Below, in pieces: positions 12,674 through 25,505 of a stretch of DNA of 64,000 nt. The notes beneath the pieces are model-generated. The model saw only the letters and a program-made list of their open reading frames with translations, was not told where the DNA came from and made no database searches. The translations under genes were made by a program, and so were the position numbers. The stretch is taken from NCBI RefSeq assembly GCF_019320115.1, contig NC_089581.1:73396101-73460100 (forward strand), read 5' to 3'. The DNA comes from Miscanthus floridulus (Eukaryota > Streptophyta > Magnoliopsida > Poales > Poaceae). The stretch's first letter is position 1, and each line of letters opens with the position of its first letter.

Positions 12674-14711
12674 AACTTATTATTTTATGCAGTTGTAGCT
12701 CAAATTCAATGTATATCAATTAAAATTCTATAATTGCACATAACAAATTAAAATTATCGAACGGATCCAAAAATTTACCAAAATTACACATGAATCAATC
12801 TATGTTCTCAATTGCCTATACAAAAAGTTTTGAAGTCAAACCCCAATTTGACCGTCACTTTGACTCCAAATCTTACCGAATCCTTCTCAACGCTATGATT
12901 CTTCTTCTGAGATACTTTGGTTTGTAAACATCATACGTGACAGATTATGAGAAACCTTCTCAAATTTTTACCATGGCCTCCACGTATGATATCATGAGAT
13001 CTTGACAAATCTCAATGTTTTCAGACTTCGTTTGTTTTTTTAAGAATTTAAAAACCATTCGACCACACGTTCGTGGTCGGGTTTCGTGAACAAGATGTTC
13101 AAAATTTCCTTTCATTTCCTGGATAAGGCCTCACACGGGACTCAATAACATAAATATCATTTTTCTACTCATTTTATTATATTATTTGAATCACTTGCAT
13201 TTCAAATTTGACTTATACCAAAAAATTACTTTAAAGACAATAAATTAATTAAATATAGCAAACGGATCTAGAAATATACCAAATCTTAACATGGAGTACC
13301 GCATGTTGTATGTGGAGTGTACAAAAAGTTTAAAGGTCAAGGGAGGAAAAAAACTTATTATTTCATGCAGTTGTAGCTCAAATTCAATGTATATCAATTA
13401 AAATTCTATAATTGCACTTAACAAATTAAAATTATCGAGCGTATCCAAAAATTTACCAAAATTACACATGAATCAATCTATGTTCTCTATTGCCTATATA
13501 AAAAGTTTTGAAGTCAAACCCCAATTCGACCATCACTTTGACTTTAAATCTTACCGAATCCTTCTCAACGCTAGGATTCTTCTTGTGAGATACTTCAGTT
13601 TGTAAACATCATACGTGATAGATTATGCGAAACCTTCTCAATTTTTACCACGGCCTCCATGTATGATATCTTGAGATCTTGACAAATCTCATGATTTTCA
13701 GACTTCGTTTGTTTTTTTAAGAATTTAAAAATCATTCGGCCACATGTTCGTGGTCGGGTTTCGTGAACAAGATGTTCAAAATTTTCTTTCATTTCCCGGA
13801 TAAGGCCTCACACGGGACTCAATAATATGAATATCATTTTTCTACTCATTTTATTATATTATTGGAATCACTTGCAGTTCAAATTTGACTTATACCAAAA
13901 ATTTACTTTAAAGGCAATACATTAATTAAATATAGCAAACGGAATTCAGAAGTATACCAAATCTTAACATGGAGTACCACATATTCTATGTGGAGTATAG
14001 AAAAAGTTTCAATATCAGGGGAGGAAAAAAACTTATTATTTCATGTAGTTGTAGCTCAAATTCAATGTATAGCAATTAAAATTCTATGACTGCACTTAAT
14101 AAATTAAAATTATCGAATGGATCAAAAAATTTACCAAAATTACACATGAATCAATCTATGTTCTCTATTGCCTATACAAAAAGTTTTGAAGTCAAACCCG
14201 AATTCGACCGTCACTTTGACTCCAAATCTTACCAAATCCTTCTCAATGATAGGATTCTTCTTCTGAGATACTTCGGTTTGTAAACATCGTACGTGACTGA
14301 TTGTGCGAAACCTTCTCAATTTTTTACCATGGCCTCCATGTATGATATCATGAGATCTTGACAAATCTCATAATTTTCAGACTTCGTTTGTTTTTTAAGA
14401 ATTTAAAAACCATTCGGCCACACGTTCGTGGTTGGATTTCGTGAACAAGATGCTCAAAATTTCCTTTCATTTCTCGGATAAGGCCTCACACAGGACTCAA
14501 TAGCATGAATATCATTTTTCTACTTATTTTATTATATTATTTGAATCACTTGCGGTTCAAATTTGACTTATACCAAAAAAATACTTTAAAGGCAATAAAT
14601 TAATTAAATATAGCAAATGTATCTAGAAATATACCAAATTTTAACATGGAGTACCACATGTTGTATGTAGAGTGTAGAAAAAGTTTCAAGGTCAGGGGAG
14701 GAAAAAAAACT
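12674..14711. repeat. Three tandem copies of a 678-bp unit
   Basis: Units begin at 12674, 13352 and 14030, each with AACTTATTATTT(C/T)ATG and ending in GGGGAGGAAAAAAA. The spacing is exactly 678 bp twice. The copies differ by scattered substitutions and small indels. No coding capacity. They lie between two blocks of the right subterminal array. Confidence 0.93.
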
Positions 14712-15263
14712 TTTTAATTTGTCGAGTGCCAAAATAAAACACTCGGTAAACGAACCTATTTACCGAGTGCCAGATAAGAACACTCGACAAAGATTCTCTT
14801 TGCCGAGTGTCACTAACCGACACTCGGCAAAGTACTAACGGCCACCACCCACTACTAGAAATTACTTTATTCCTGTGTGCCATTTATTTTCCCTGACGGG
14901 TCTCGAAAGGCTCACAGAGAAAATGTAATTACTCTGTCGGGTCGCCTTCCTCACAGAAAAATACAGATTTTCCTGTCGGTATATAGTCCTCTCAGGATAA
15001 TAAAGAATTTTTTCTGTGTGCTGACACATTATTCTGTCGGTGCATCCACAGGTTAATTGTTTGGCGCTCAATATTTTCAGTTGTCGCGGAAGATTTCCAG
15101 TTGGCGCATAATAGCCGCGCATACCACAGTCCTAACCCCTAAAAAACAAATTAAAAATAAATCCCCAACCCCATCCCCACGAGTCCACCCAGCTCTGCTC
15201 TCGGTCTCCAAAACTCTGTCCCTGCTCTGCTCTCGGTCTCCTCCCTTTCCCTCCGGGCCACTC

Positions 15264-15347
15264 ACCAAGAAGCTAGTTCATTTATCCCTCTCCAAGAAGC
15301 TAGTTCGTTTATCCCTCTCCAAGAAGCTAGTTCGTTTATCCCTCCAA
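15264..15347. repeat. 27-bp tandem repeat, three copies
   Basis: CCAAGAAGCTAGTTC followed by (A/G)TTTATCCCTCT repeats three times with one base difference, in the leader of the nested CACTA. Confidence 0.9.
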
Positions 15348-16691
15348 GATCCATGGGGCTGCAGCACCAGCCACCACTTCCTCCATCTGGATCTGGAGGC
15401 GCCGCCTCTAGCGCCCTCTAATGAGCTGAAGCCACTGCGGAGGCCCCTGGTGTCGGCCGCCGCTGACACGAAGGCGGCCAAGGTAGTGGAGGACAGCACG
15501 ACGCCTCTACGACAACCATCTGCATCTCGTATTGAACTATAGCTTCCAGGTTTTGTGGTAAGTCTCTATTCCTCCTAACCCTCATCTTGACCAATCCCTT
15601 TTCCACAAAACTAGATCTATATTGTGGTAGATTTGATTTTCCTACAGGGAGATTTGTTGTTTCTTAAAATAAAAAAACTCGATCTATGCTGTGATATGGA
15701 AAGCCAGGTGTTGGCCTATGTATTTTCTTGAAATACTCCCATGTGTTGAGAATGAGGGGCGCACCCACCCTGTAGCAAGCTATGGCAGGCGCCCTAGCTA
15801 TCAGCAGTAGCACACCAGTAACCTTGTTAGTTTATAGAGAAAAAAATATAGATCTGCTTTTTTTGTTTCATTCATAGCACACATGATTAATGCAGGGAGT
15901 AACTTAGTGGTTCTTGGAGGAAAGGGATAGCAATGGTTCTAGAAGGGCAGAGAGAGCAGTGGTGCCATCTTGGGGCTTGTTTCATTGGTAGATTAGGGGG
16001 TTTGTAGTTTGATTCATTCATACATTGGGTTGGTTTTATGTGGATATATGTTGAGCTGGCAAATTGAAGGCATCTAACAAATGCACTACTAATTTGACAT
16101 ACAGCTAAATAGCTGTTATTAGAATTGGTGCTTCACTATTGTCTTGATTAAGATAAGTGTTACTTTATTTTTTTATCAATAACATGATAAGCTGCTCATC
16201 AGTATTGCTTTTATATTGTATAGGTTGTTCATCAGTACAACTTATGCATAGTGCACTATTTTTATTTGTTTGACATAGGTTAAAATAAGCTTCTGCGATT
16301 TGTGTAGTAGTCAAAAAATACTTCATCATCACTACAATCCATAACAAAGTGGTGTGAATTGGCTTTCTGGTTAAAGGTAAAGTTCTTACTTTTTGTTGTG
16401 TTTATGAATGTGCTCTGCTATGTTGTGATGCTCATTCTCTTTTATTACACACTGCTGTCATCGTCTTGTGATTGTCCATCTGTTATCACTAGTTAATATG
16501 ATTGATATGCTTTTATTACACACTGCTGCTATCTTGTGATTGCCACCAGTGTACATTTGTTAATTTGGTTGGTATACATGTCTTTTGTTATGGAATGATA
16601 GATATGCCACATTCCTAGATATGTTGTATGCCTATATGCATGGTCTAAATTAACAATTAAAATTTTATATTTGCAATACAAGATAGTTCAA

Positions 16692-17841
16692 ATGTCACGC
16701 TCGTGGATGTATAATGGTCGGCAACATGGTAAACTTTCCTCTAATGAATGGGTTGATGAAACAACTGAATTCTTGAATCATGCATTCTCTTTATCGGATG
16801 TGGTTGAAAATGATACCATCAAGTGTCCTTGTGCCATGTGCCGGAACTACTTTATGCAGAAAAGGAATACTATAGAGCTTCATTTGTTTAAATTTGGTTT
16901 TAGAGAAGGCTATGAAACATGGACAGAACATGGTGAGTCTTGTTAGTCATGATGAACATAGCACTGTAGGTACTGAGGAGGGTTGCAATGAAGTTGACCG
17001 TATGGATGATATGCTATTTGATCTGGTTGGCGAACATCCACCAGCTATAGATGATACACTAACATCCTCTACCCAAGCCTTTTATAGAATGGTTGCTAAT
17101 GCTGATGAATTGGTATATTTTTCTTGCCCTTGTAGTCCCTGGCCCTGAGCATCCTGGAAGGAAATTGAATATTCTGATGCAGCCCTGGTGGATGAACTAA
17201 AAAAACTATGGGTGGGGGTCCAAACAAAGGATGCTTCACTCAAGCACAGCTTTACAATGAGGGCAAGTTACCTTTGGTCAGTGCATGATTTTCGTGCTTA
17301 TGGAGACTTTGCTGGATGGAGCACCAATGGCAAATTAGCATGTGGATATGGTTGCCAAGGATTTCAACTCCGTCATGGACGTAAGGCTTGTTGGTTTGAT
17401 TGTCATAGACGCTTCCTTCCTATAGATCATCCATTTAGAATGCAAGCTAATGCATTTCGTAGGAACACAATAGTGCTTGAGGAACAACCTAGGCGCTTAA
17501 TAGGGCAAGAAGTGGAAGACCATCTACAAAAGTTTGTAGATGATACACCAAACTATGGAAAACTACACAATTGGACTTTTGTGAGCTGCTTTAGGCACCT
17601 TCCATACTTTTCTAAGTTAAAGCTCCCACACAACATTGACTTAATGCATAATGAGCGAAATGTAGGTGAAGCTATTTGGAACACTTGCTTTGACATAGCT
17701 GACAAGACCAAAGATAATGTGAAAGCTAGACTAGATCAAGCTGATATATGTGTCTGGCCTTCGCTTAATTTAGTGAGAAATAATAAGGGGAAGTGGAAAA
17801 TGCCAAGGGCTCCATTCTGCATTCGTGTGTCTATTTATTGA
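16692..17841 (+). pseudogene. CACTA transposase fragments in the nested element
   Basis: The ATG at 16692 begins SRSWMYNGRQHGKLSSNEW, a transposase-associated domain, with CPCAMCRNYF near 16830. The frame ends at 16946. A second stretch (17188-17841) holds LKHSFTMRASYLWSVHDF and CGYGCQGFQ, then the LPHNIDLMHNERNV segment. That segment corresponds to HAIDAMHVQKNV in the third CACTA (23932), a conserved part of the tnp2 catalytic region. The intervening core has been lost. A highly acidic tail-like stretch follows at 18490-18720. Not functional. Confidence 0.8.
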
Positions 17842-19190
17842 TTAAAGAAAGCACACTCCTAGTAGTTTATTTTTGAACTACTATACTTGTTTGGATGTAG
17901 GATCTTTATCGCAAATTGGATCAGGAGGTTTCAGAAAATCATAAAAGGCGCCTTGCAGCTCTACAAACAAATGTAAGTACATTAACTTGATACTTGTACC
18001 TATGAAATCAGTATTAATTATGACAAAAAACCAGTTGGTCTAAACCATTTTAAGTAGACAACTGATATGTTTTGATGTCAGAATGACAACACGCAGTGCA
18101 GCAGTGAGGGAGTGGCCTCATGTTGATGGTTACTGTAGTTTCCAACTTTCCATCTTAGTTTTAACCTCATGGTAAGCTGTACTTCTAGCTATACTGAAAC
18201 TTGCCACCTCCACTAAGGAATTTATAATTTAGTCCCACGGGAATATGAAGGTTTGACATAGCTAGTAGATGATGAAATAGACTTTGAATCTTGTGCATGT
18301 CTAAATAATTCTTTCAGCTCCAGAATTTCATGGAATGCCAGTTCATTTTATTTCTCGTCAGGGCCACTATTCACTTGTATATGCTTCATGTATGGTGCTG
18401 GTGTAAAAGGAAATCATGTATAAGACAATTAATTAATGTTTATCAGTCCTAAAATCCAATTGATATTTACATGGTATTATTATTTTGCAGCTGCCCACTA
18501 GTTCATCCCATGTTGGTGAGGACTTGGATGGTGAGGACATGGATGGAGAGGACGAAGAGGCACATGGATGGTAGTTACATGGAAGGAGAGGACACAGGAG
18601 GAGGACATGAATGACGAGGACATGTATGAAGGGGATGAAGAGGATGAAGAGGACAGGGATGAAGAGGACATTGACGACAACAATGGGGGCAGCAATGCTG
18701 GATCATACATCGATGACTTCTGTGATTTGGGATATATATGGTAAGGTTGCTATTGGCAGAAATAGCACATGGGTTGTCAAAGTGACTTTTGTCTATTGAA
18801 CAACATAAGCTGGTGGCTGGTGGCTGTCTTTTGTCTTTTGAACATGTATGGCCGTGGATGATTAACTTAGTAGTAATTGAATGTTAGATGGACTTGGCTA
18901 AAACTAGGATGTCGTGGTAGGTGACATGGCTATACATGTATAAATTAGGAGTAGCAAATGCTGGTGGTAGTAGTAGAATTTTAGATGTAATTTGTGAGGG
19001 CAGAACCTTTGGTATGTTGGCCCGTGTTGAATGCTTTGTAAGCTCTTATGGAACTTCTAATATATATGCTTTAATATTGTGGTATGCATGTAACGTGTTG
19101 TTTGGTGAATCAGTAACAGATGTAATTGTAATATTTTTGTGTCACCTACTAATTTCTCTGGTGGTAATTTGAGAAAAATTGTGATTTCCT
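17842..19190. other. 3' part of the nested CACTA
   Basis: Mostly non-coding. 17900-17975 may be a small exon (DLYRKLDQEVSENHKRRLAA). 18490-18720 is purine-rich, repeating GGATGGWGAGGACAT-like words and encoding Asp/Glu-rich runs. Nothing else was recognised. Confidence 0.4.
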
Positions 19191-19857
19191 TGACGGGAAG
19201 CCATCAGGAAAATTATGTTGAACTGACAGAAATATGTTTACTTCCTTGAGGGTTGACTGACAGAAAAATTACTATATCCCACAAAGAAATTATCAATATC
19301 CCTGACGGTGAGCCTATAGGGAAATCAGTTAACCTGACGGTTCCTGACGCCGCACTAAACCTCCGGACGTTACAATATTTTTGTCGGACATCCGTCAAAA
19401 AATTACCATCAGAAAAATATTTCTGTCGGTAAGCTCATAGGCAAATCTGATTTCCCTGTCAGTCTATCATTGACGGTATATGCCTGTCGGGCTCCCGACA
19501 TAATTGATTTTTCTGACGGTTTTTCCCTGTTTTCTTGACGGTTTTTTAGCACACAGGAATAATGTAGTTTCCAGTAGTGACCCTGGTCGACGGACGGCAC
19601 ATGTGGCGGTCTTTTGCCGAGTGTCTATTCTTTGCCAAGTGTCTTATTGTTGTTTGTCGAGTGTTTTATTTTCTGCACTCGGCAAATAAGTTTTTTTTAC
19701 CAAGTGCATTTGTTTTGCCGAGTTTTTACATGTAGGCACTCGGTAAAGATACTGTTTGTCGAGTGCCCGAAGGAATGTACTCGGTAAAATACCAGGCACT
19801 CGACACACCTACTGTTTCTAATAGTGTATGGTTAATGGAACTTTTCTGATTGTGCAG

Positions 19858-20617
19858 GTGAAAGCGCCCCTTCTTACGCTTCTTGGTGGAGCTGATCGTC
19901 GAGTACCTGTTTATAATGGCCTACAGGTACATGAATATCTCTTGAGATCTGCTTCAGCGGATCTATTCTAACTCGTCAAGGAAAGATGTGGTAACACATT
20001 TACAACTACAGATGGGTCTCAAGTTCGACGCATTGCTGTAAAAATATTTTAGCTAGTCTTTATTTATACTATGATGGAAGGGCGGGTCTGGTGCAAGCGG
20101 TAGAGTCTTATCGTCTGTGACCTAAAGGTCCCGGATTCGAGTCGCGGTCTCCTCGCATTGCACAGGCGAGACTAAGGCTTGCCACTGACACACTTTTCTA
20201 GACCCCACACAGAGTGAGAGATCTCTGCACTAGGTACGCCTCTTTTTATTTATACTGTAATGATAGAATTTCAACTGACCGAACTTCCCATACTAATTTG
20301 TCTCTGCATTCCCGTCCTATCTTCTCATATGCCTCTTGTTTACATATTTGATTTCTCATAATTTCAGTACGCGAGGGGCCTGAGAAAAAGAGGAGGCGAG
20401 GTCAAAATCACGATGTTCCCAGAAGACATACATGAAATCAATCTGTAAGCTAATTCTGTTCTTCGGTCGCATGCAGCGAGGCTTGTTTGGCCATCCCTTT
20501 CCCCTTTTTGAATTGGGCTCGGATTTGGTGATTTTTCTCTGCAGACCGCGGTCTGATTTCGAAAGCTTCCTCAACATTGGAGTATGGTTCAAGAAACATC
20601 TGAATGCAGCGGCATGA
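19858..20617 (+). pseudogene. AARE, 3' exons
   Basis: Three exons complete the hydrolase domain. 19858-19926 reads VKAPLLTLLGGADRRVPVYNG and carries the catalytic Asp in GGADRRVP. 20368-20444 reads YARGLRKRGGEVKITMFPED then IHEIN, with the catalytic His. 20545-20617 reads PRSDFESFLNIGVWFKKHLN and ends at TGA 20615. The exon phases join cleanly (K|V, Q|Y, CT|A). These exons follow the CACTA-filled intron and belong to the gene starting near 632, so the locus now spans about 20 kb. The penultimate intron holds a SINE. Confidence 0.9.
20080..20242 (+). mobile_element. tRNA-derived SINE in an AARE intron
   Basis: Starts GGGCGGGTCTGGTGCAAGCG (A-box-like) with GGATTCGAGTC as the B box about 45 bases on, then an unrelated body, as in grass Au-type SINEs. 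It is flanked by an imperfect direct repeat, TTTATTTATACTATGATG before and TTTATTTATACTGTAATGAT after, which is the target duplication. The 3' tail is T-rich. Confidence 0.85.
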
Positions 20618-21273
20618 AGCAGATCCTGGTGGTTCATTCGGTTAAGGGACTAGGCGACCATGAACTTCAAATATTTGTAGAGCAGTGCTCCTATAAGTTT
20701 GGGAAGAATTCAAACTTTGTTGTGAAAAATATAAATGCTGATTCGGTTTCATACAACGTTCTAGTTCCTTTTATTTATGTACATATTTGATAGAAATTTA
20801 ATGAATTAACATCTTCCCTATTTAAATAATTTTATCTGTTCAGCTACGATGGCCCTGTTCGTGTTCGCTGATTTATTGTGAGAGAAAAACACTGTTCATT
20901 CGCTGAAATAGTACGGCTCATAAGACAAGCGAACAGGGTCGATGCTTTAATTCATAGCTATACTTCATTTATTTGAGTTTTACAAAAATTTTGACAATAA
21001 GCTATTACTAGTGGGCTTAGGAAGCAAAAACAAAAACATCGTTAATCATACTTTTGTAGGCTTATTAGGAAGCATGTGGTTGCTCGCAAGCCAAGTTAAT
21101 CCTTTTGCCTGATATATAGCGGCATTAGGAACGGTAGCTTTGAGTGTGGTTTGAGCCGTATGTGGTGTCGTGGCTCGGATTTTTCTCTTTCCTTGTCTCC
21201 TTTCTCTTTGTTTTCTGTCTTTCTAGGCACTTCGCGTGCAGGTCCTTTTTCTATTTGTTTGTACTATATTTTT
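20618..21273. other. Intergenic sequence between AARE and the third CACTA
   Basis: Contains the AARE 3' region and one small MITE (20851-20940). No other coding or RNA gene recognised. Confidence 0.5.
20851..20940. mobile_element. Small hAT-type MITE
   Basis: A roughly 90-bp element beginning GGCCCTGTTCGTGTTCGCTG and ending AAGCGAACAGGGTC. The terminal inverted repeat GGCCCTGTTCG resembles abundant grass hAT MITEs. A target duplication was not clear. Confidence 0.6.
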
Positions 21274-21305
21274 CACTACGTAAAAAATGATTTTTTTAGT
21301 AACGG

Positions 21306-21600
21306 TTCGATTTTTTTTAGGAGCGGCTGGTGATGAAGCCGTCCCTACAGTGGCGTGCTCGGATGCCCAGACATCAGCCACCCCTACAAATGAAACAGTA
21401 GATACGGCTGGTGATACGAGCCGCCCCTACAAATGGGGTTTGATTTGTAGGGGCGGCTCAATTACCAGCCGCTCCTGGAGTTGCTATTTGTAGGGGCGGC
21501 TGGTGATTGAGCCACCCCTACAAATGTCCCCGTATATATAGCTCCTATTTGTAGGGGCGGCTCAATCACCAGCCGCCCCTACAAATGACCCACATATAAA
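21306..21600 (+). promoter_or_regulatory. Left subterminal array and first CACTA promoter
   Basis: Alternating TTTGTAGGGGCGGCT and AGCCGCCCCTACAAAT words from 21306 to 21587, then CACATATAAA with the TATA box at 21595. A leader leads to the transposase start at 22046. The array immediately upstream of the TATA box mirrors the arrangement at 27162-27296. Confidence 0.75.
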
Positions 21601-22045
21601 TCAGCTGCAGCTCCTTCTTTCTCCTCGGGTCACTCACTCCAACCCATGAAAGAAAGGTGGGGAGGCTTTGGGCACCTCCCAAAAATTGCTCTACTAAGGG
21701 GGGAACGTTTTAGTCTCAAATCCTTTGGTGGAGAGGTTGTAGAAGGTAAGAAAATGCTATTCCACACTTTTTTTTGAAGTTTTAATGGTTGGTTAGTGAG
21801 TAATTAGAGTTTTGTTTTTCTCTCTCTTCTATGGTGCTTGAGCTACTTATGAAGTAAATTAGACCCAAGTTTTAAATGTACTAGGGTAAATTAGGGAGGG
21901 GAACAAGATCATACCCTTATTTGGTCCATGTTTCTTGATTTTAGTGAACAATTAGTTAGTTTTATGGATGTTTCATGTGCATGTGGATCTAGATCTAGGG
22001 TTTGGTTTTTTATTAATTTCGTTTTTATTGTTGTTGTTGTAAAAG

Positions 22046-25000
22046 ATGGAGTGCAGGAACTCTTAGATGTATGGTTTGTTAAGGTTCAAGACAGGTTTAC
22101 GTGAAGAGGTGGATAAATTTATTGAAGCCACAAAGAAGCTTGTAACGACATTGAAAGAGAATAAGGATACAATTATTTGCCCCTGTAAAGATTGCAAGAA
22201 CCGTATGGCATGGACAGATGTGACTATCATCAGATCACATTTGATTATACAAAAATTTGTTGAGGACTACACAATGTGGATTCATCATGGTGAAACGGTT
22301 ATTGTTAACGACGAGGATGAGCAGGAATACGACGACGAAACAATAGAATCTCTGTCCCAATATTCAGCAGAGCTTGATGCACGAATGGATTTCGAGTTTG
22401 ACAATGAACAAGGTGGTGATGCTGGTGGTTGGGATGGTAATGACGAAGGTGGTGCTAATAATAATGGTAGAGCACGTGTCGGGGATGAAGACGATTTAGA
22501 GGGCATGATTCGAGCCCTTGGACCAGAGATTTTACTAAATAGCCCGAAAGGTCTGAAAAATTTGGAAAGGGTGACAAAAGCATCGAAGGAGACTGTGTAT
22601 CGTGTTGAAAAGGGTTGTCCGACATATTAGATATTGCTACATTTTGTGCTTGAGCTGCTCATCCTGAAGGCTAAGTACGACTGGTCAGACTGTAGTTTCA
22701 ATGATCTATTGCATCTCCTGTCATGGGTGCTGCCACAACCAAACTTAGTTCCTGCCAACACATACCAAGCGAAGAAGGTCATAAGTCCATTGACAATGGG
22801 GGTTGAAAAAATCCATGCATGCCCCAACCACTGTATACTTTTTCATGGCGAAACGTTCAAGTCACTGGATAAATGTCCCCGGTGGGGGGCCAGCCAGTAC
22901 AAGAACAATGACCTTTACGGTGGGGACGAACCCTCCATTAGAAAAAAGAGGAATAAGAAGGGTACAAAAAAAGTGGTACAAGAATCTCAGCCCCCAGAGG
23001 ACACTCCATTAGACAACGATGCAAAGCAGAGAAGAATTTCTGCCTTGGTAATGTGGTACCTGCCAGTGACCGACCGCTTGAGACGTATCTTCCTAAACTC
23101 TAAAGAAGCCACACTCATGACATGGTGGGATGATGAGCATAAGGTGGATGATGATAAGATTGCACACTCGGCTGATTATAGTCAGTGGCAAAGATTTGAT
23201 GAGAAACACAAAGAATTCAGCGATGACCCAAGAAATGTACGGTTTGGCTTGAGCACCGATGGAATGAATGCCTTCAATGAGAGGATGAGCGACCATAGCA
23301 CATGGCCAGTGATCTTGACCATGTACAACATCCCAACATGGTTGTGTCAGAAGAGAAAGTACCTTCTCCTCACTATTCTTATTTCTAGCCCTAAACAACC
23401 AGGCATTGATATAGACATGTTCCTAGAGCATTTGATGCAAGAAATGGAGAGGCTATGGAGGCATGGGGAGCAGATGTATGATACGTTCCGAAAGGAGGAC
23501 TTCATATGTAGAGCAATAATATTTGTTACTACCAATGATTACCCCGCGATGTTTGCTTTGTCTGGACGGATCAAAGGAAAGACGGGATGCTTGGTTTGCT
23601 TAGATGGTACTACATGGGTGTACCTGGATGCATCCAAGAAGATAGTTTACCTAAGGAACCGACGCTTCTTAAGGACAAGTCACAAGTACCGCAGCAAAAT
23701 GTTCTTTAGATTTTATGACAATGCCTCGGAGATTGAACCCCCTCCGGAGAGATGTCATAACGAAGAACATGTGTACAGAATGGTGAAAAACATATGTGTC
23801 GTCTATGGAAAGAAAAATCCAGATGGGACGAACAGAGATAGAAGCACACCTCCTGTTGAAGGCGTACCTTTCAAGAAACAATCGATCTTCTTTTAGTATC
23901 TGCCTTATTGGCCAGACTTAGAGGTCCCCCATGCCATTGATGCTATGCATGTGCAGAAGAATGTCTTTGAGAGTCTTATTGCTACCTTGATGGACACAGG
24001 CAAGTCAAAGGATGGTCTGAAAGCACGGAAAGACATGGTGCAGCTAAACCTGATGCCACAGCTTCACCCGGTACCTGAGGCTAATGGAAAATACACTCTA
24101 CCCGTGGCATGCTTCAACTTAACACCAGACAAGAAGAGATCTATATGCACTTTCCTGAGGGGGATCAAAGTCTCGACTGGGGTTTTAGCAAATGTGAAGA
24201 AGCTAGTGTCGATGAAGGACTTGTCAATAACACACTACAAGGCTCACGATTGCCATATGATGCTGACAGTGTTTCTACCTATTGCAATCAGGGCTATAAA
24301 GCCAGAGTTCTTAAAAATGGCCATCACCCGCATATGCTACTTCTTTTCGAAGATCTCACAGAAGATGATTGGCAAGCAAGAGCTGAGTGACCTACATGAA
24401 TTTGTGGTGGAGACACAAAATCAACTGGAGATGTGTTTACCTCCTGCTTTTTTTGATATAATGCCACATCTCATGATTCACATGGTTCATCATATATAGG
24501 CGTTGGGCCCTTGCTACTTGCATAAAATGTGGTCCTATGAGTGGTTCATGTCAGTTCTAACTCGATACGTGGATAATCGAGCATACCAAGAGGGCTCCAT
24601 GATAGAGGGTTACAGTACTGAAGAAGTTGTCGAGTGCTGTCAAGAGTACCTAAAAGTATAGAAAGGGATTGGTAAACCCAATTCTCGTCACAAGGGTAGG
24701 CTGGCTGGGAAGGGCACTGATGGTAGAAAATTGTTCATCGACCATAATTACAAAGAGGTGAGTCAGGCGCATTACAGTGTCTTGTAGAGTACACAACTGA
24801 TGCAACCATATATTGATGAACACTTGGCTATCATTATGGCGGAGAGAAATAGCCGTTCGGATGATTGGGTCTTGAAACAACACAAGCAACGACTAACTAC
24901 ATGGTTGAAGGACCAAAACATACCGCTTGGAGAAACCATAGACTCTATTACCATCAGTAGGTTAGCGGAGGGGCCATTAAGACAAGTGACATCTTGGAAT

Positions 25001-25505
25001 GCTTATGACATCAATGGGTATATGTACTATACCCACGCAAAGGATAGTAAATATGTGAACCAAAACAGTGGCGTTCAAATAGAGGCTCTCGATGGATTGG
25101 GGGCAAAAGATCCAATACTTTAGCATCATTGAAGAGATGTGGGAACTTGACTATGGAAGGGATATAACGGTGGCCCTGTTTTGATGCCGCTGGATCAAAC
25201 AACACCAACTGAATGAAATCGGATTGAGAGTCCTGGACCTCGAGAATCTAGGCTACCAAGATGACCCTTGGGTCCTCGCTTCACGTGTCGCACAAGTTTT
25301 CTATATGTCTGACCCACAAAGTAACCTCCCCCCGAAGAAGAAGACAAAGCACGTGGTTGCCTCTAAGAAACAACACATTATTGGAGTTGATGGCGTGGAC
25401 GATGTTGAAGCTCACAATAACTACGATGGGATGTCGCTATTTATAGACTTTCCTAAGAAGATCAGTGTTGTGAAAAAGAACATCCCCAAAGACATATTGC
25501 CATAG
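22046..25505 (+). pseudogene. TNP2-type CACTA transposase, stop-riddled
   Basis: Begins with the transposase-associated domain (MECRNS*MYGLLRFKTGLRE, CPCKDCKNRM). The tnp2 core follows: LVPANTYQAKKVISPLTMGV, IHACPNHCILFHGE, FGLSTDGMNAFNE, TIYNIP-like TMYNIPTWLCQKRKY, HAIDAMHVQKNVFESL. It then has a downstream domain with KMWSYEWFMSVLTRYVDNRA. One frame runs from 22046 to about 25115 with in-frame TAG at 22064, 22628, 23894, 24497, 24659 and 24785. A one-base slip near 25115 precedes TGA at 25182. Every stop can be explained by C-to-T or G-to-A change of an expected codon. At 22064 the two other elements in this window have Trp (REWMYMG, SRSWMYNG). Expected function: DDE transposase binding the terminal inverted repeats. 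Confidence 0.88.

Larger units (their letters stand above)
14850..19579 (+). mobile_element. Nested CACTA transposon, deletion derivative
   Basis: The left end CACTACTAGAAATTAC (14850) matches the right end read inward, CACTACTGGAAACTAC (ending 19579); both continue into TTATTCCTGTGTGC. The target duplication is ACC (14847-14849 and 19580-19582). Its subterminal words are of the TTCCCTGACGG/CCTGTCGGG type, different from the host element. Length 4,730 bp. It carries fragments of a + strand transposase with the centre deleted. Confidence 0.93.
7217..19826 (-). mobile_element. CACTA (En/Spm-type) transposon in an AARE intron
   Basis: The left end CACTACCGGAAACAGT (7217) matches the right end read inward, CACTATTAGAAACAGT (ending 19826). 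Both are flanked by the 3-bp target duplication TAT (7214-7216 and 19827-19829). The total is 12,610 bp, of which 4,730 bp is a nested second CACTA. Subterminal arrays of TTTGCCGAGTG in both orientations lie at about 7235-7850, 12352-12668, 14717-14840 and 19600-19810. Decayed coding remnants (TNP2-type transposase, second ORF) lie on the - strand, so the element's 5' end is on the right. The host intron still has its donor (7167) and acceptor (19857). Confidence 0.93.

Noticed and set aside
20080..20155. A tRNA gene (A and B boxes present)
   Set aside because: No cloverleaf could be drawn, and the unit continues into a SINE body with an imperfect target duplication.
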